Notes: generated from the letters alone by a model not told the origin. A DNA stretch of 64,000 nucleotides from Mycobacteriales bacterium (GCA_030447385.1 JAUJOY010000003.1:423457-487456); one strand, 5' to 3'. Shown: positions 1-16,777, counted from the stretch's first letter. A program made the numbers and translations.

Positions 1-548
<548 letters not shown>

Positions 549-549
549 C

Positions 550-2955
550 GTGCGCGTCCCGATCTCCTGGCTCCGGACGCTGGTGCCCGGGCTGACGGCG
601 TGCGCCGACGAGATCGCCGCGCGACTGGTCCGCGCCGGCCTCGAGGTGGAGCAGGTGCACCGGGTCGGCCAGGACGTACGCGGCGTCGTCGTCGCGGAGG
701 TCCTCGACGTGCAGGACCTGACCGGCTTCGCCAAGCCGATCCGCTTCTGCCACGTCAGCGTCGGGCAGCGGACGCACGAGGTCGTGTGCGGCGCGACCAA
801 CTTCGCAGCCGGTGATCGGGTGGCGTTCGCGAGGCCGGGAGCGGTCCTGCCCGGGGGCGTGGACATCGCCACGCGGCGGACCTACGGCCACACCTCGGAC
901 GGGATGATCTGCTCCGGTGCCGAGCTGGGCCTCACCTCCGACGCCGCCGGCATCCTCGTGCTGCCCGCAAGCGCGCCGCTGGGCGGGGACGTCGTCGACC
1001 TGCTGGCGATGCGCGACGAGGTGCTCGACATCGCGGTGACCCCCGACCGCGGCTACCAGCTGTCGGTGCGCGGCGTCGCGAGGGAGGCCGCGACGGCGTT
1101 CGGCCTCGCGCTGCGTGACCCCGGCCTGGAGCCGGCCGCGGCGCCGAGCCCGGACGGGTTCCCCGTGCGGGTCGAGGACCCCGAGCTGTGCAGCCGCTAC
1201 GTCGCGAGGATCGTCTACGGGCTCGACCCGCTGGCGCGCAGCCCGCTGGAGCTGCAGCGTCGTCTCACGCTGTCCGGGATGCGGTCCATCTCGCTCGCGG
1301 TCGACGTCACGAACGCCGTGCTGCTCGAGCTGGGCCAGCCGCTGCACGCCTTCGATCTCGACGCGCTCTCGGGTGCGATCGTCGTCCGCACGGCCAGGAC
1401 GGGGGAGAGGCTGAGGACCCTCGACGGCGTCGACCGCGAGCTGTCCGAGCAGGACCTGCTCATCACCGACGGCAGCGGGCCCATCGCCCTGGCCGGGGTC
1501 ATGGGTGGCGGCCCGACGGAGGTCACCTCCGCCACCACCGCCCTGCTGATCGAGTCGGCGCACTTCGCGCCCCGCTCGGTTGCCCGCACCGCCCGGCGGC
1601 ACCGGCTGCCCTCCGAGGCGAGCAGGCGCTACGAGCGCGGTGTCGATCCCGCCCTGGCGGGTGCGGCCGCCGAGCGGGCCGTGCAGCTGCTGGTCGAGCT
1701 CGGGGGTGCCACGGCCGGGCCGGTCAGTGACGTGGACGGACGGCGGCCGCGGCCGGCGCTGCGGCTCCCGGTCACGGCGCCGGGGCGGCTGGCCGGCCGG
1801 GACTACCCCGCGGACGTCGTGCGCCGGCGGCTGCAGGACGTCGGGTGCCACGTCACCGGCGCCGAGGTGCTCGACGTCGTCCCACCCCCGTGGCGCCCGG
1901 ACCTCGCCGGCGCCGCCGACCTCATCGAGGAGGTCGTGCGGCTCGAGGGCTACGACACCATCCCGGTCGTCCTGCCCTCGGCTCCCGCCGGTCGTGGGCT
2001 CACGACGCAGCAGCGGCTGCGGCGTACAGCCTCGCGCTCCCTGGCCGCCGCCGGGCTGGTCGAGGTCGTGACCCCGCCCTTCGTCGGCGACGAGGTGCTG
2101 GCCTCGCTCGGCGGCGCGATGACCTGCCCGCGGCTGGTCAACCCGCTGTCGGCGGAGGAGTCGCTGCTGCGGCCCACGCTCCTGGCAAGCCTCGCCGCGG
2201 CGGTCGTCCGCAACGTCAGCCGCGGGATCACCGACGTGGCCCTGTACGAGAGCGGCTGCGTGTTCATCGGGAGCGGCCAGTCCGCCCCGTCCCCGGGAGT
2301 GGACGGGCCGCCGACTGCGGAGCAACGGGCGGCACTGGACGCCGCGCTGCCGAGCCAGCCCCGCCACGTCGGCGTCGCGTTCGCCGGTGACCGCGCCAGC
2401 TGGGACGCGCCGCTGTCCGTCCTCGTCGCGCTGGGCCGCGAGCTGGGCCTGGACCTCGACGTACGCGCCGCGGCCGCAGATCCCTACCATCCGGGGCGGG
2501 CCGGCGAGCTGCTGCTCGACGGGCAGCGGGTCGGGCTCGCCGGCGAGCTGCACCCGCGGGTGGTCGCCGCCCTCGGGCTTCCCGCCCGCACCTGCGCGGG
2601 CGAGGCCAACCTCGACGTGCTGGTCGAGGCGGCGGCCAGGCGGGGTCCGCCGCAGGCGGTCCCCCTGTCCCCGTTCCCGCCCGCGGCGGTGGACGTGGCC
2701 CTGGTGGTGGCGCGCGAGGTGCCCGCAGCCGAGGTGGAGGCCGCGCTGCGGGCCGGGGCCGGGCCGCTGCTCGAGGGGCTGCGCCTGTTCGACGTCTACA
2801 CCGGCCCGCAGGTGGGGGAGGGTCGCCGCTCCCTCGCGTACGCCCTCCGGCTGCGGGCGCCCGACCGCACGCTCACCGATGTCGAGGTTCTCTCCACCCG
2901 CGACGCGGCGGTCGCGGAGGCCGCCCGGCGGACCGGGGCGCGGCTGCGCGCCTGA
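550..2955 (+). CDS. pheT: Phenylalanyl-tRNA synthetase beta subunit
   Basis: An 801-residue beta chain, the usual length. In order: an N-terminal OB-fold tRNA-binding domain (about residues 40-150, with GATN and HTSDGMICSGAELGL), a B3/B4 editing domain (about 210-390, with DVTNAVLLELGQPLHAFD near 255), a B5 domain, a catalytic-like core, and a C-terminal FDX-ACB anticodon-binding domain. Start GTG at 550 follows the pheS stop by one base. The subunit edits mischarged Tyr-tRNA-Phe and binds the tRNA. No sign of damage. Confidence 0.97.
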   Translation: MRVPISWLRTLVPGLTACADEIAARLVRAGLEVEQVHRVGQDVRGVVVAEVLDVQDLTGFAKPIRFCHVSVGQRTHEVVCGATNFAAGDRVAFARPGAVLPGGVDIATRRTYGHTSDGMICSGAELGLTSDAAGILVLPASAPLGGDVVDLLAMRDEVLDIAVTPDRGYQLSVRGVAREAATAFGLALRDPGLEPAAAPSPDGFPVRVEDPELCSRYVARIVYGLDPLARSPLELQRRLTLSGMRSISLAVDVTNAVLLELGQPLHAFDLDALSGAIVVRTARTGERLRTLDGVDRELSEQDLLITDGSGPIALAGVMGGGPTEVTSATTALLIESAHFAPRSVARTARRHRLPSEASRRYERGVDPALAGAAAERAVQLLVELGGATAGPVSDVDGRRPRPALRLPVTAPGRLAGRDYPADVVRRRLQDVGCHVTGAEVLDVVPPPWRPDLAGAADLIEEVVRLEGYDTIPVVLPSAPAGRGLTTQQRLRRTASRSLAAAGLVEVVTPPFVGDEVLASLGGAMTCPRLVNPLSAEESLLRPTLLASLAAAVVRNVSRGITDVALYESGCVFIGSGQSAPSPGVDGPPTAEQRAALDAALPSQPRHVGVAFAGDRASWDAPLSVLVALGRELGLDLDVRAAAADPYHPGRAGELLLDGQRVGLAGELHPRVVAALGLPARTCAGEANLDVLVEAAARRGPPQAVPLSPFPPAAVDVALVVAREVPAAEVEAALRAGAGPLLEGLRLFDVYTGPQVGEGRRSLAYALRLRAPDRTLTDVEVLSTRDAAVAEAARRTGARLRA

Positions 2956-2968
2956 GACCCTGACCGCC

Positions 2969-3003
2969 CTGAATATCCATGCAAGCGTGTGTATAGTCAT
3001 CGC
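2969..3003 (+). promoter_or_regulatory. argC promoter (leaderless) overlapping an ARG-box-like operator
   Basis: A -10 hexamer TATAGT lies at 2992-2997, exactly six bases before the argC ATG at 3004, so the mRNA probably starts at or next to the start codon. A sequence close to the ArgR half-site consensus, TGAATATCCATGCA (2970-2983), covers the expected -35 position 17 bp upstream. A weaker second site may lie about one box spacing downstream (around 2989-3006). The operon carries its own argR, so arginine-dependent repression is expected. ArgR box structure is established knowledge; occupancy here is inferred. Confidence 0.65.
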
Positions 3004-4014
3004 ATGCAGGCAGCGGTGGCGGGGGCGAGCGGCTACACCGGCGGAGAGCTGCTGCGCCTGCTGCTGGCCCACCCCGACCTCGAGGTCGGGCCGGTGGCCG
3101 CCGGCTCGGGCGCCGGGCGGCCGGTCCCCGAGCTGCACCCCCACCTTCCCCAGCTGGAAGGCCGCGACTTCGCCGAGACGACCCCGCGGGTGCTGGCCGA
3201 GGCAGACGTGGTCTTCCTGGCCCTGCCGCACGGCCAGTCCGCGTCCCTCGCCGCGGCGCTTCCCGACGACCTCCCAGTGGTGGACCTCGGCGCCGACCAC
3301 CGGCTCGCCGACCGGTCGGACTGGGAGCGCTACTACGACACCCCCTACGCAGGGGAGTGGCCGTACGGGCTGCCCGAGCTGTTCCGCAGCTCGCTGAAGG
3401 GGGCGCCTCGGGTCGCCGGGCCGGGCTGCAACGCCACCGCGATGACGCTCGCACTCGGTCCGCTGCTCGCCGAGCAGCTCGTCGAGCCGGTCGACCTCGT
3501 GACGACGACGGTCAGCGGCACGAGCGGTGCGGGCCGCGCGCCGACCGCTGCCCTGCTGGCCAGCGAGGTGATGGGCAGCCTGTCCGCCTACAAGGTCGCG
3601 GCGCACCGGCACACCCCCGAGGTCCGCCAGAGCCTGCGCCGCCTCGCGGCGGCAGACGTGACCCTGTCCTACACCCCCCTGCTGGCGCCGATGCCGCGCG
3701 GCATCCTCGCCACCTGCACGGCGCGGACCTCCGCGTCCGAGGACCAGCTGCGGGCCGCCCTGCTGCGGGCGTACGACTGCGAGCCCTTCGTCCACGTGCT
3801 GCCCGCCGGCCGCTGGCCCACCACGGCGGCCACCGTCGGCAGCAACGCCTGCCAGCTCCAGGTCGCGGTCGACTCCGACGCCGGCCGGGCCGTGGTCGTG
3901 GCCGCGCTGGACAACCTCGGCAAGGGCGCAGCGGGGCAGGCGCTGCAGTGCGCCAACCTCGCCCTGGGGCTGCCCGAGACCGCTGGGCTGTCCGCGAGCG
4001 GCGTGGCGCCGTGA
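3004..4014 (+). CDS. argC: N-acetyl-gamma-glutamyl-phosphate reductase
   Basis: Third step of arginine synthesis: NADPH-dependent reduction of N-acetylglutamyl-phosphate. The N-terminal nucleotide-binding motif [14 protein letters not shown] and the catalytic cysteine in GPGCNATAM (about Cys142) are present; 336 residues is near the family norm. ATG 3004 is preferred over an in-frame GTG at 2989: it matches the usual N-terminus, and the promoter -10 element lies between the two. The stop overlaps the argJ start (GTGA). Confidence 0.97.
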   Translation: MQAAVAGASGYTGGELLRLLLAHPDLEVGPVAAGSGAGRPVPELHPHLPQLEGRDFAETTPRVLAEADVVFLALPHGQSASLAAALPDDLPVVDLGADHRLADRSDWERYYDTPYAGEWPYGLPELFRSSLKGAPRVAGPGCNATAMTLALGPLLAEQLVEPVDLVTTTVSGTSGAGRAPTAALLASEVMGSLSAYKVAAHRHTPEVRQSLRRLAAADVTLSYTPLLAPMPRGILATCTARTSASEDQLRAALLRAYDCEPFVHVLPAGRWPTTAATVGSNACQLQVAVDSDAGRAVVVAALDNLGKGAAGQALQCANLALGLPETAGLSASGVAP

Positions 4015-5162
4015 GCGTCACCGCCCCGAGGGGTTTCCGGGCCTGCGGCGTCACCGCGGGGCTCAAGGACAGCGGAGCACCCGACCTCGCGCTCGTGGTC
4101 AACGACGGGCCACTGCAGGCCGGGGCCGCCGTCTTCACCAGCAACCGCTTCAAGGCCAACCCGGTCCTGTGGAGCGAGCAGGTGCTGCGCGACGGTCGGG
4201 TCGGCGCGGTGGTCCTCAACTCCGGCGGCGCCAACTGCGGCACCGGCCCGGCCGGCTTCGCGACGACCCATGCCACCGCCGAGGCGGTCGCCGACCTGCT
4301 GGACGGCAGCGCCGCCGACGTGGTGGTCTGCTCCACCGGGCTGATCGGACCCCTGTTCCGCCGGGAGCGGCTGGTCGCGGCGGTGCCCACCGCGCACGCC
4401 GCCCTCTCCAGAGACGGCGGGCCCGACGCGGCCGAGGCGATCCGCACGACCGACTCGGTGAGCAAGCAGTCCGTCGTGCACGTCGACGGCTGGAGCGTCG
4501 GCGGGATGGCCAAGGGCGCCGGCATGCTTGCGCCGGCGCTGGCGACGATGCTGGTCGTGCTCACCACGGACGCGGCCGTGGACCCGACCACCTGCGACGC
4601 GGCGCTGCGCGCAGCCACCCGCACGACCTTCGACCGGTTGGACTCCGACGGGTGCCAGTCCACCAACGACACCGTGCTCCTGATGGCCTCCGGCGCCTCG
4701 CAGGTCGAGCCGGCGCCGGAGGCGTTCGCGGAGGCCGTGCGGCAGGTGTGCGAGGACCTGGCCCGCCAGCTGCTGCACGACGCCGAGGGCTCCGAGCACG
4801 ACATCGCCGTGGAAGTGGTCGGTGCGCGCAACGAGGACGACGCGGTCGAGGTCGGCCGGTCGGTGGCCCGCAGCAGCCTGTTCAAGTGCGCGGTCTTCGG
4901 CGAGGACCCCAACTGGGGACGCGTGCTCGCCGCCGTCGGCACGACACGGGCGCACTTCGACGTCTACGCGGTCGACGTGACCTTCAACGGCGTGCAGGTC
5001 TGCCGATCCGGGCAGGCCGCCGACGACCCGGCACTCGTCCGCTTCGACGGGCGCGACGTGCACGTCCTGGTCGACCTGCACGCCGGGACGGCCGCAGCCA
5101 CCATCTGGACCAACGACCTCACGACGGCCTACGTCCACGAGAACTCGGCGTACTCGACATGA
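4011..5162 (+). CDS. argJ: Bifunctional glutamate N-acetyltransferase/amino-acid N-acetyltransferase
   Basis: Transfers acetyl from N-acetylornithine to glutamate, recycling the acetyl group, and may also use acetyl-CoA. The 383-residue precursor contains the autocleavage region [14 protein letters not shown], where the Thr of ATML becomes the N-terminus of the beta chain and the nucleophile. Start GTG at 4011 overlaps the argC stop by four bases and its stop overlaps argB (ATGA), so translation is coupled. Whether it is mono- or bifunctional cannot be read from sequence. Confidence 0.96.
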   Translation: MSVTAPRGFRACGVTAGLKDSGAPDLALVVNDGPLQAGAAVFTSNRFKANPVLWSEQVLRDGRVGAVVLNSGGANCGTGPAGFATTHATAEAVADLLDGSAADVVVCSTGLIGPLFRRERLVAAVPTAHAALSRDGGPDAAEAIRTTDSVSKQSVVHVDGWSVGGMAKGAGMLAPALATMLVVLTTDAAVDPTTCDAALRAATRTTFDRLDSDGCQSTNDTVLLMASGASQVEPAPEAFAEAVRQVCEDLARQLLHDAEGSEHDIAVEVVGARNEDDAVEVGRSVARSSLFKCAVFGEDPNWGRVLAAVGTTRAHFDVYAVDVTFNGVQVCRSGQAADDPALVRFDGRDVHVLVDLHAGTAAATIWTNDLTTAYVHENSAYST

Positions 5163-6100
5163 GTCCACCCCTCCCGGTGGGACGGACCCCCGTCCCGCCG
5201 CCTCTGTCCGCCGCCGCCCGCGGCCACGTCGCGCTGCCCAAGGCGGCCGCGCTCGTCGAGGCCCTGCCGTGGCTGAAGTCCTTCTCCGGGCGCACCATCG
5301 TCGTGAAGTACGGCGGCAACGCCATGACGAGCCCGGCGCTGCAGCAGGCCTTCGCCGAGGACGTGGTGTTCCTGCGCTACGCGGGGGTGCGGGTGGTCGT
5401 CGTGCACGGCGGCGGACCGCAGATCACCGCCCACCTGGACCGGCTCGGCATCGACAGCGAGTTCAGGGGAGGGCTGCGGGTGACCACGCCCGACGCCATG
5501 CAGGTCGTGCGGATGGTCCTCGTCGGGCAGGTCAACCCCGACGTCGTCGCCGCCATCAACTCCCACGGGCCGTTTGCGGTGGGGCTCTCGGGCGAGGACG
5601 CCTCGCTGTTCACCGCCGAGCGGCGCGACGCCCTGGTCGACGGCGAGCCGGTCGACATCGGCCTGGTCGGCGAGGTCGTCGACGTGCAGCCCTCGATCGT
5701 CACGGCGCTGCTCGACGAGGGCAAGGTCCCGGTCGTCGCGACCGTGGCCCGGGGCCGGGACGGCGAGGTCTACAACGTCAACGCCGACACGGCTGCCGGC
5801 GCGCTGGCGGTGGCTGTCGGCGCGGAGAAGCTGGTGGTGCTGACCGACGTCGAGGGGCTCTACGCCGAGTGGCCCCCGCCCGCCGGGGACACCGCCGACG
5901 TCCTCAGCGAGATCACCGCGGACGCGCTGGAGGTGCTGCTCCCGCGCCTATCCACCGGGATGGTCCCCAAGATGCAGGCCTGCCTGCGGGCAGTCCGCGG
6001 CGGTGTGCCACGGGCGCACGTGCTCGACGGCCGGGTGGCGCACAGCCTGCTGCTCGAGCTGTTCACCGACGAGGGCGTCGGCACGATGGTGCTCCCGTGA
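5159..6100 (+). CDS. argB: Acetylglutamate kinase
   Basis: Phosphorylates N-acetylglutamate, the second committed step. Amino-acid kinase fold motifs VVKYGGNAM (nucleotide binding) and VHGGGPQI (substrate binding) are visible; 313 residues. The N-terminal extension of about 25 residues before the kinase core is proline-rich at first and then resembles the helix found in arginine-inhibitable hexameric enzymes, so feedback inhibition by arginine is likely but inferred. Start ATG 5159 overlaps the argJ stop and the stop overlaps argD (GTGA). Confidence 0.96.
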   Translation: MSPPLPVGRTPVPPPLSAAARGHVALPKAAALVEALPWLKSFSGRTIVVKYGGNAMTSPALQQAFAEDVVFLRYAGVRVVVVHGGGPQITAHLDRLGIDSEFRGGLRVTTPDAMQVVRMVLVGQVNPDVVAAINSHGPFAVGLSGEDASLFTAERRDALVDGEPVDIGLVGEVVDVQPSIVTALLDEGKVPVVATVARGRDGEVYNVNADTAAGALAVAVGAEKLVVLTDVEGLYAEWPPPAGDTADVLSEITADALEVLLPRLSTGMVPKMQACLRAVRGGVPRAHVLDGRVAHSLLLELFTDEGVGTMVLP

Positions 6101-7311
6101 GCGGCCCTGCCGCCGCATCGACCCGGGGCTGGCACGGGCGCTGGGACGCCGCCCTGATGGGCAACTACGGCACGCCGGCGCTGGTCCTGGCGAGCGGATG
6201 CGGCGCGACGGTCACCGACGTCGACGGCCGGGACTACGTCGACCTCGTCGGCGGCATCGCGGTCAACCTGCTGGGCCACGCCCACCCGGCCGTCGTCGAG
6301 GCGGTGAGCGCGCAGGTCGCGAGGCTCGGCCACACCAGCAACCTCGTCGCGCACGAGCCGGGGATCGAGCTGGCGGAGCGGCTGAAGGCGCTCGCGGGCG
6401 CCGGCCCGGACAGCCGGGTGCTGTTCACCAACTCCGGGGCGGAGGCCAACGAGGCCGCCCTCAAGCTGTCCCGGCGGCTGCGCCCCGGCGGCGGGTGGGT
6501 GGCCTGCGAGGGCGCCTTCCACGGCCGGACGATGGGCGCCCTGGCCGTGACCGGCCAGCCGGCCAAGCGGGCGCCGTTCGAGCCGCTTCCCGGACCGGTC
6601 ACCTTCGTGCCGTACGGCGACGGCGTCGCGCTCGAGGCCGCCGTGTCCACGGCCACCGCCAGCGTGGTCCTCGAGCCAATCCTGGGCGAGGCCGGCGTCG
6701 TCGTCCCGCAGCCGGGGTTCCTGGAGGTCGCGCGTGCGGCCTGCGACCGCTCCGGGGCGCTGCTGCACCTCGACGAGGTGCAGGGCGCCGTGGGCCGGGT
6801 CGGTGCCTGGCTCACCAGCCACGTCACGGCCCCCGGCCTCGTGGCCGACGTCGTCACGATGGCCAAGGCGCTCGGCGGCGGCCTGCCTCTCGGCGCGGTG
6901 ATCGCCAACGGCCGGGCCGCGTCGGCGTTCGCCAAGGGCGACCACGGCACGACCTTCGGCGGCAACCCGATCGCCTGCGCCGCGGCGCTGGCCGTCCTGC
7001 GCACCGTCGAGCGCGACGACCTGATGACGGCGGCCACCACTTTGGGCGCGCACCTGCGCACCGGGATCGAGCAGCTCGGCGACCCCCTCGTGCGGGAGGT
7101 GCGCGGGCTCGGGCTCTGGCTCGGGATCGTGCTGACCGAGCCCGTCGCCGTCGCGGCAGAGGCCGCCGCGCGGGAGCGGGGCTTCCTCGTCAACGCCACT
7201 GCGCCGGACGTCCTGCGCCTTGCGCCCGCCCTCGTCGTCACCCGCGCGCAGCTCGACGCCTTCCTCAAGGTGCTTCCGGGCGTCCTGTCCGCCGTTAGGG
7301 TCTCGCCATGA
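6097..7311 (+). CDS. argD: Acetylornithine aminotransferase
   Basis: PLP-dependent class III aminotransferase converting N-acetylglutamate semialdehyde to N-acetylornithine. The 404-residue protein has the PLP lysine in [14 protein letters not shown] and the region [18 protein letters not shown] that binds the cofactor phosphate. The usual DEVQTG.GRTG stretch reads [11 protein letters not shown], a mild divergence. GTG 6097 is chosen because it overlaps the argB stop. The argD stop is followed by a 28-base gap before the receiver gene, the only such gap between argC and argF. Confidence 0.95.
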   Translation: MSGPAAASTRGWHGRWDAALMGNYGTPALVLASGCGATVTDVDGRDYVDLVGGIAVNLLGHAHPAVVEAVSAQVARLGHTSNLVAHEPGIELAERLKALAGAGPDSRVLFTNSGAEANEAALKLSRRLRPGGGWVACEGAFHGRTMGALAVTGQPAKRAPFEPLPGPVTFVPYGDGVALEAAVSTATASVVLEPILGEAGVVVPQPGFLEVARAACDRSGALLHLDEVQGAVGRVGAWLTSHVTAPGLVADVVTMAKALGGGLPLGAVIANGRAASAFAKGDHGTTFGGNPIACAAALAVLRTVERDDLMTAATTLGAHLRTGIEQLGDPLVREVRGLGLWLGIVLTEPVAVAAEAAARERGFLVNATAPDVLRLAPALVVTRAQLDAFLKVLPGVLSAVRVSP

Positions 7312-8625
<1,314 letters not shown>

Positions 8626-8626
8626 G

Positions 8627-9184
8627 GTGGCCATGGCCCTGTCGGCTCCCTCCTCGGGGGCGGCGTCCGGATCCGCCTCGGCGCCGCTGACCAAGGCAGC
8701 GCGCCAGTCGCGGATCTGCGAGCTGCTCGAGGCCGCCCCGGTCGCCAGCCAGATCGAGCTCGGCCGGCTGCTGGCCGCCTCCGGCGTCGCGGTCACGCAG
8801 GCCACCGTGTCACGCGACCTCGACGAGCTCGGGGCGGTCAAGGTCCGCACGCCCGCGGGCATGGCCTACGCCCTGCCTCCGCAGGGGCAGCCGCGCGCCG
8901 GCACGCCGGAGATGGTCGACGCCCGGCTCGGCCGCGTGCTCGAGGAGCTGCTGGTCTCGGCCGAGGCCACCGGCGCCCTCGTGGTCCTGCGCACCCCGCC
9001 GGGCGGGGCGCACCTGCTCGGGTCGGCGCTGGATCGCGCGGGGCTCCCCGACATCGCCGGCACCGTCGCCGGCGACGACACCGTCCTGCTCGTCACCCGC
9101 ACTCCCGCGCTGCCGGGCGCGGACGCCCTCGCGGCCCGGCTCCTGCGGCTGGCCGAGGGCCGAACCCTGGAAGGAACGTCGTGA
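8627..9184 (+). CDS. argR: Arginine repressor
   Basis: Hexameric arginine-responsive repressor. The N-terminal winged helix-turn-helix contains the DNA-recognition signature ATVSRDL (about residue 63), and the C-terminal oligomerisation and arginine-binding domain has [12 protein letters not shown]. There is a 20-25 residue Ala/Ser-rich leader before the HTH. Two starts are possible: GTG 8627 (GGAAGG six bases upstream) or ATG 8633 (GAGG five bases upstream). Placement inside the operon it is expected to repress implies negative autoregulation through the site upstream of argC. Confidence 0.95.
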   Translation: MAMALSAPSSGAASGSASAPLTKAARQSRICELLEAAPVASQIELGRLLAASGVAVTQATVSRDLDELGAVKVRTPAGMAYALPPQGQPRAGTPEMVDARLGRVLEELLVSAEATGALVVLRTPPGGAHLLGSALDRAGLPDIAGTVAGDDTVLLVTRTPALPGADALAARLLRLAEGRTLEGTS

Positions 9185-9191
9185 GCTCGTC

Positions 9192-12434
<3,243 letters not shown>

Positions 12435-12438
<4 letters not shown>

Positions 12439-13175
12439 CCGGCCGGCTGCAGGGCCGGGTCGGGGTGGTGACGGGGGCGGGCCGGGGGATCGGCCGGGAG
12501 ATCGCCGTGGCGCTGGCCCGCGACGGCATGTCCCTGCTCCTGCTGTCCCGCACCGGCACCGAGGTCCGGTCGTTGGCGGAGGAGCTGAAGGACCAGCACG
12601 GCGTACGCGTGCTCGCCGCCGCCGTGGACGTGGTCGATGCGGCGGCCCTGCACCGGGTGGTCGGCCACGCCGAGCAGCACCTCGGCACGATCGACCTGCT
12701 GGTCAACAACGCCGCCCGCATCGAGTCGACCGAGCGGCCGTTCTGGGAGGCCGATCCCGAGGAGATGTGGGAGGTCGTCGAGACCAACCTGCGCGGGCCG
12801 ATGCTGCTGTGCCGCGCGCTCCTGCCCGCGATGGTGCAGCGGGGTCGCGGGCACGTCGTCAACGTCACGAGCCGCGCCCGCGGCGCCACCAGGACCGGCA
12901 CCTACACCGGATACGCCGTGTCCAAGCGTGCCCTCTCCGTCCTCACCGAGTCACTCGCCTCGGCGCTCGAGGACACCGGCGTCGTGGTCGTCGACGTCCT
13001 GCCCGGCCAGGTGCGCACCTCGATGACCGACGCCATGCCGATCTGGCGCGACGTGCCGGAGGACGGCTGGGCTCCGGCGTCCGCCACCGCCACCGTCGTG
13101 GTGGACGTCGCCAGGGGCCGCTACGACGACCGGGCCGGCACCCTGCTGGACGCCCCCGAGCTCGCCCCGGACTGA
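12435..13175 (+). CDS. Short-chain dehydrogenase/reductase
   Basis: A classical SDR of 246 residues. It has the Rossmann motif [11 protein letters not shown] near residue 13, the NNAA stabilising motif, the Ser of the active site (NVTSRARG) and the catalytic Tyr-x3-Lys (GYAVSKRAL). A preference for NADP is possible from the Ser/Arg residues after beta-2 (LLSRTG) but is inference. Substrate unknown. GTG 12435 overlaps the glycosylase stop (GTGA), so it may share that transcript. Confidence 0.9.
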
Positions 13176-13252
13176 GCCTCGCGTGCAGCAGGCGCCGGTC
13201 CGGCGGCGTATTCCAGTGGGAGACGGCCAGGTCGGTGCGGCAGGATCATGCG

Positions 13253-14611
13253 GTGACTCGCCTGCCGGCTCCGCCCGACCAGCCGACACTGCCGACGGTG
13301 GCTCCGGTCCCCGACGTGCTGGCCGACCTGGAGTGGCGCGGACTGGTCGCGCAGAGCACCGACCGCGGGGCGCTGGCTGCGCACCTCGCCGGGGGCCCGG
13401 TGACCCTCTACTGCGGGTTCGACCCGACAGCGGACTCGCTGCACGTGGGCAACCTGGTTCCGCTGTTCGCGCTGCGCCGCTTCCAGCTCGCCGGGCACCG
13501 CCCGGTCGCCCTCGCCGGTGGCGCCACCGGGTTCATCGGCGACCCGAGCGGCCGCACGTCCGAGCGCAGCCTGCTCGACGCTGACACCCTTGCCAGGCGT
13601 ATCCGCACCCTGTCGGCGCAGATGCGGCACTTCCTGGCGTTCGGCGAAGGCCCGACGGACGCCGTGCTGGCCGACAACCTCGACTGGACCCGCGACCTGC
13701 GGGTGATCGACTTCCTGCGGGACGTCGGCAAGCACTTCCCGGTCAACGTGATGCTGGACCGGGAGTCGGTCGCGGCGAGACTGGACAGCGGTGGCCTGTC
13801 CTTCACCGAGTTCAGCTACCAGCTGCTTCAGTCGCTGGACTTCGTCGAGCTGTACCGCCGCTTCGGCTGCCGCCTCCAGGTCGGTGGCAACGACCAGTGG
13901 GGCAACATCACCGCCGGCCTCGACCTGCTCCGGCGGGTCGAGTCGGCCTCGGCCCACGCGCTGACCTTCCCGCTGGTCACCGACGCCTCCGGTCAGAAGA
14001 TCGGCAAGAGCACGGGCGGCGGCAACGTCTGGATCGACCCCGCGATGACGTCCCCCTACGCGCTCTACCAGTACCTGCTGCACGTGGACGACCGCGACGT
14101 TGGCACCTACCTGCGCCTGCTCACCTTCCTCGGCCGCGACGACGTCGAGCAGCTCGACGTCGCGACGGCGCAGCGGCCTCGGGAGCGGGTGGCGCAGCGC
14201 GCGCTGGCCCGCGAGCTCACCGCCCTGGTGCACGGCCCCGCCGAGCTGGCTCGGGTCGAGGCCGTCAGCGCCACGCTGTTCGGGGGCGGCGAGCTGAGCA
14301 GCCTCGACGAGGACACGCTGGCCGCCGCGCTCGCCGAGGCGCCCTCCACCACCGTGGGCACGTCTGACGCCCCGCTGGTCGACCTGCTGGCCGCGGGCCT
14401 CGGCCTGTCGAAGTCCGACGCCCGACGGGCGATCCGTGAAGGCGGCGCCTACCTCAACAACGTCCGCATCACCGACGGGAACGCGTCGACCAGCGCCGCC
14501 GACTGGCTGCACGACCGCTTCCTCGTGCTGCGCCGCGGCAAGCGCGCGATCGCGGTGGTGGAGCGCGTGCCGCACGACGGCGCGGGGAGCCGGGCGGCGC
14601 CTCCGGAGTAG
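13253..14611 (+). CDS. tyrS: Tyrosyl-tRNA synthetase
   Basis: Class I synthetase. The HIGH-type motif is HVGN within FDPTADSLHVGNLVPL, the KMSKS-type motif is KIGKS, and a C-terminal S4 RNA-binding domain begins around residue 385 (LGLSKSDARRAIREGGAYLN). The protein is 452 residues. GTG 13253 is the start closest to the conserved N-terminus. A -10-like CAGGAT ends six bases before it (13241-13246), so the message may be leaderless, though no good -35 is seen. A 22-bp repeat array starts at the last base of the stop codon. Confidence 0.96.
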   Translation: MTRLPAPPDQPTLPTVAPVPDVLADLEWRGLVAQSTDRGALAAHLAGGPVTLYCGFDPTADSLHVGNLVPLFALRRFQLAGHRPVALAGGATGFIGDPSGRTSERSLLDADTLARRIRTLSAQMRHFLAFGEGPTDAVLADNLDWTRDLRVIDFLRDVGKHFPVNVMLDRESVAARLDSGGLSFTEFSYQLLQSLDFVELYRRFGCRLQVGGNDQWGNITAGLDLLRRVESASAHALTFPLVTDASGQKIGKSTGGGNVWIDPAMTSPYALYQYLLHVDDRDVGTYLRLLTFLGRDDVEQLDVATAQRPRERVAQRALARELTALVHGPAELARVEAVSATLFGGGELSSLDEDTLAAALAEAPSTTVGTSDAPLVDLLAAGLGLSKSDARRAIREGGAYLNNVRITDGNASTSAADWLHDRFLVLRRGKRAIAVVERVPHDGAGSRAAPPE

Positions 14612-14710
14612 CCCTGCGGGCAGGTGCGGCAAGCCCTGCGGGCAGGTGCGGCAAGCCCTGCTGGCAGGTGCGGCAAGCCCTGCTGGCAGGTGCGGCAAGC
14701 CTGCGGGCGG
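14611..14710. repeat. Four tandem 22-bp repeats upstream of the rRNA promoters
   Basis: Four units at 14611, 14633, 14655 and 14677 plus a degenerate fifth. Units 1-2 and 3-4 are identical in pairs and differ by one base (G or T). Each contains the inverted repeat CCTGC(G/T)GGCAGG. The 22-bp period is close to two helical turns, so bound protein would line up on one face of the helix. A separate 15-bp direct repeat (two copies) follows at 14747-14775. The array sits about 95-180 bp upstream of the first rRNA promoter. It may bind an activator or act as the tyrS transcription end; neither is shown. Confidence 0.85.
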
Positions 14711-14792
14711 GCGTCCCTGACCCGCCGCAGCCGCGCCGCAGGATCCGCCCCTGCACCTGCTGCCCCTGCACCTGCCGTGAGCCACCGGGTGT

Positions 14793-14821
14793 TTGACTCC
14801 GCCCGATCCGGCTCGTAGCCT
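14793..14821 (+). promoter_or_regulatory. Upstream rRNA operon promoter
   Basis: TTGACT (14793-14798), a 17-bp spacer, and TAGCCT (14816-14821). This is a good vegetative-sigma promoter, about 430 bp upstream of mature 16S. Confidence 0.7.
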
Positions 14822-14955
14822 GAGCCACGTCCCTGGGGAACCGGACGGCGGCGGAGCACACTCGTCGCGGCACGGCCCGCGGACCGCACCGATCGACGCC
14901 ACGGCAGCACGCGAGGCGGGTCGGCACAGGCGCCACTCCCGCCAGACCGCGAGGT

Positions 14956-14985
14956 TTGACAGGGGAAGCGGCGCGAACATAGGCT
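14956..14985 (+). promoter_or_regulatory. Downstream rRNA operon promoter
   Basis: TTGACA (14956-14961), an 18-bp spacer, and TAGGCT (14980-14985). It is the stronger of two tandem promoters in the 16S leader, with transcription expected to start near 14992. Tandem promoters are usual for actinobacterial rRNA operons. The rest of 14822-15254 is untranslated leader with no convincing gene. Confidence 0.8.
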
Positions 14986-15038
14986 AGGGGAGTTGCCCCG
15001 AGAACGGCCGGAGGGCCCGGATCGGTGAGCACCCGTTC

Positions 15039-15060
15039 CTTGAGAACTCAACAGCGTGCC
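15039..15060 (+). other. Conserved rRNA leader motif (antitermination/processing)
   Basis: CTTGAGAACTCAACAGCGTG is shared almost word for word with the spacer copy at 17139-17160 before 23S. Such paired motifs are common in actinobacterial rRNA leaders and spacers and are associated with antitermination and RNase III processing. Confidence 0.6.
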
Positions 15061-15254
15061 GAAAGTCAGTGCCATATGTCCGGTGCGAGACGCACGGCGG
15101 ACCCACCTGGGTCTGCACGGCTCTTGCTCGGATACATTTTGGTGACAAGGACAACTGCTTTTTGCTAGTTGACTTCTGTCGTCAGAATCAACAGCTGACC
15201 TCCTCCAGGGAGGCAGCGACTCTCTAGCCGGGCCCTTCGTGGTCTGGCCATCAT

Positions 15255-16777
<1,523 letters not shown>

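Noticed and set aside
14611..14710. Possible CRISPR array from the 22-bp repeats
   Set aside because: Repeats are directly abutting with no unique spacers and no cas genes nearby.
13121..14980. 619-codon minus-strand frame across tyrS and the 22-bp repeats
   Set aside because: Shadow of tyrS; its repeated tail (AGLPHLPAG) merely translates the DNA repeats.
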